Positions 23,003 through 23,264 of a DNA stretch of 23,264 bases are shown one piece after another (the first letter of the stretch is position 1; every line of letters begins with the position of its first letter). Source of the stretch: Verrucomicrobiota bacterium (lineage in GTDB: Bacteria; Verrucomicrobiota; Verrucomicrobiia; Opitutales; Opitutaceae); assembly GCA_023430825.1 (NCBI GenBank), contig JAEYYL010000452.1, positions 1 through 23,264 of the forward strand. Direction: 5' to 3'. The notes under the pieces are model-generated. The model searched no databases. It was not told where the DNA came from and saw only the letters and a list, made by a program, of their open reading frames with translations. The translations under genes were made by a program, and so were the position numbers.

Positions 23003-23264
23003 CTAAAGATATTCGCCCGCTGGCCGCACCACCCCACTCGTGAGCGCATTCGGATCGAGGATCAAGATCGGCCGGCCGTCCCCCAGCTCCGTCGCCCCCG
23101 CCACCCCCGGCACGCGCACCAGCGGATCGGTCAACGGCCGCACCACGATCTCCCGCCGCGACAACACCCGGTCCACCACCAGCCCCGTTGCCCCGCGCTC
23201 CCCACTCACCACGAGCACCGTCAACACCCCGCCCAAGCCGCCCCCATCGAGGCGCACCATCTGG
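23003..23264 (-). CDS. cheA: CheA histidine kinase, C-terminal CheW-like domain (5' part outside window)
   Basis: Only the last 86 residues are in the window; the frame is open to the right edge. The segment V-D-R-V-L-S-R-R-E-I-V-V-R-P-L (30-44 of the visible part), then G-V-A-G-A-T-E-L-G-D-G-R-P-I-L-I-L-D-P (53-71), is the hallmark end of CheA, its regulatory CheW-like P5 domain. A stand-alone CheW would fit less well because the next gene is a proper CheW and this sequence carries the typical CheA G-A-T-x-L-G-D-G-R motif. CheA autophosphorylates under receptor control and passes phosphate to CheY and CheB, both encoded downstream. The number of HPt domains and any extra receiver cannot be seen. 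It ends with a TAG at 23003-23005, beside the tandem repeat. Confidence 0.9.
   Translation of the reverse strand, partial: QMVRLDGGGLGGVLTVLVVSGERGATGLVVDRVLSRREIVVRPLTDPLVRVPGVAGATELGDGRPILILDPNALTSGVVRPAGEYL

Overview
The window is a GC-rich bacterial chromosome segment in which every supported gene lies on the minus strand, so it reads from right to left. The paired DUF1552 and DUF1592-type genes at the left end, together with the very high GC and the style of the signalling proteins, suggest the Verrucomicrobiota (possibly Opitutaceae-like) or a relative in the PVC group. This is inference from gene content; no rRNA or other phylogenetic marker is present.

Right part (about 15,400 to 23,264, in transcription order): the 3' end of cheA, then cheW, a soluble methyl-accepting protein without a sensor domain, cheR, cheB, a single-domain cheY and cheC. 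A PAS-GAF hybrid histidine kinase follows. This is an almost complete chemosensory core: kinase, coupling protein, receptor, methyltransferase, methylesterase, response regulator and CheY phosphatase. No flagellar or pilus gene and no cheD is visible. From the receptor to the hybrid kinase nearly all junctions are four-base ATGA overlaps.

Middle part (about 4,620 to 15,273): after a gap of about 155 bases comes a second chain of ATGA-coupled genes. It holds a five-PAS hybrid kinase, a membrane-anchored PAS/GAF kinase without a receiver, a DivK-like single receiver, and a receiver-PAS-kinase-receiver protein. After a gap of about 130 bases comes a MetOD1-domain protein, followed 4 bases later by another PAS hybrid kinase. 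The five kinases include two clear paralogous pairs in nested order (A', B', C, B, A). The region looks like a signalling island in which a chemosensory array sits with a multi-kinase phosphorelay; the physical link between the two is inference from gene order and coupling.

Left part (1 to 4,571): a small Dabb-family protein, then a secreted multi-domain cytochrome-like DUF1592 protein and a Tat-exported DUF1552 protein, a pair typical of Planctomycetes and Verrucomicrobia. It appears unrelated to the signalling genes.

Non-coding DNA is scarce and no gap exceeds about 160 bases. Two gaps, one after the DUF1592 stop and one after the cheA stop, carry similar degenerate 9-11 base tandem repeats. 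I saw no tRNA, rRNA, CRISPR, insertion sequence or phage feature.
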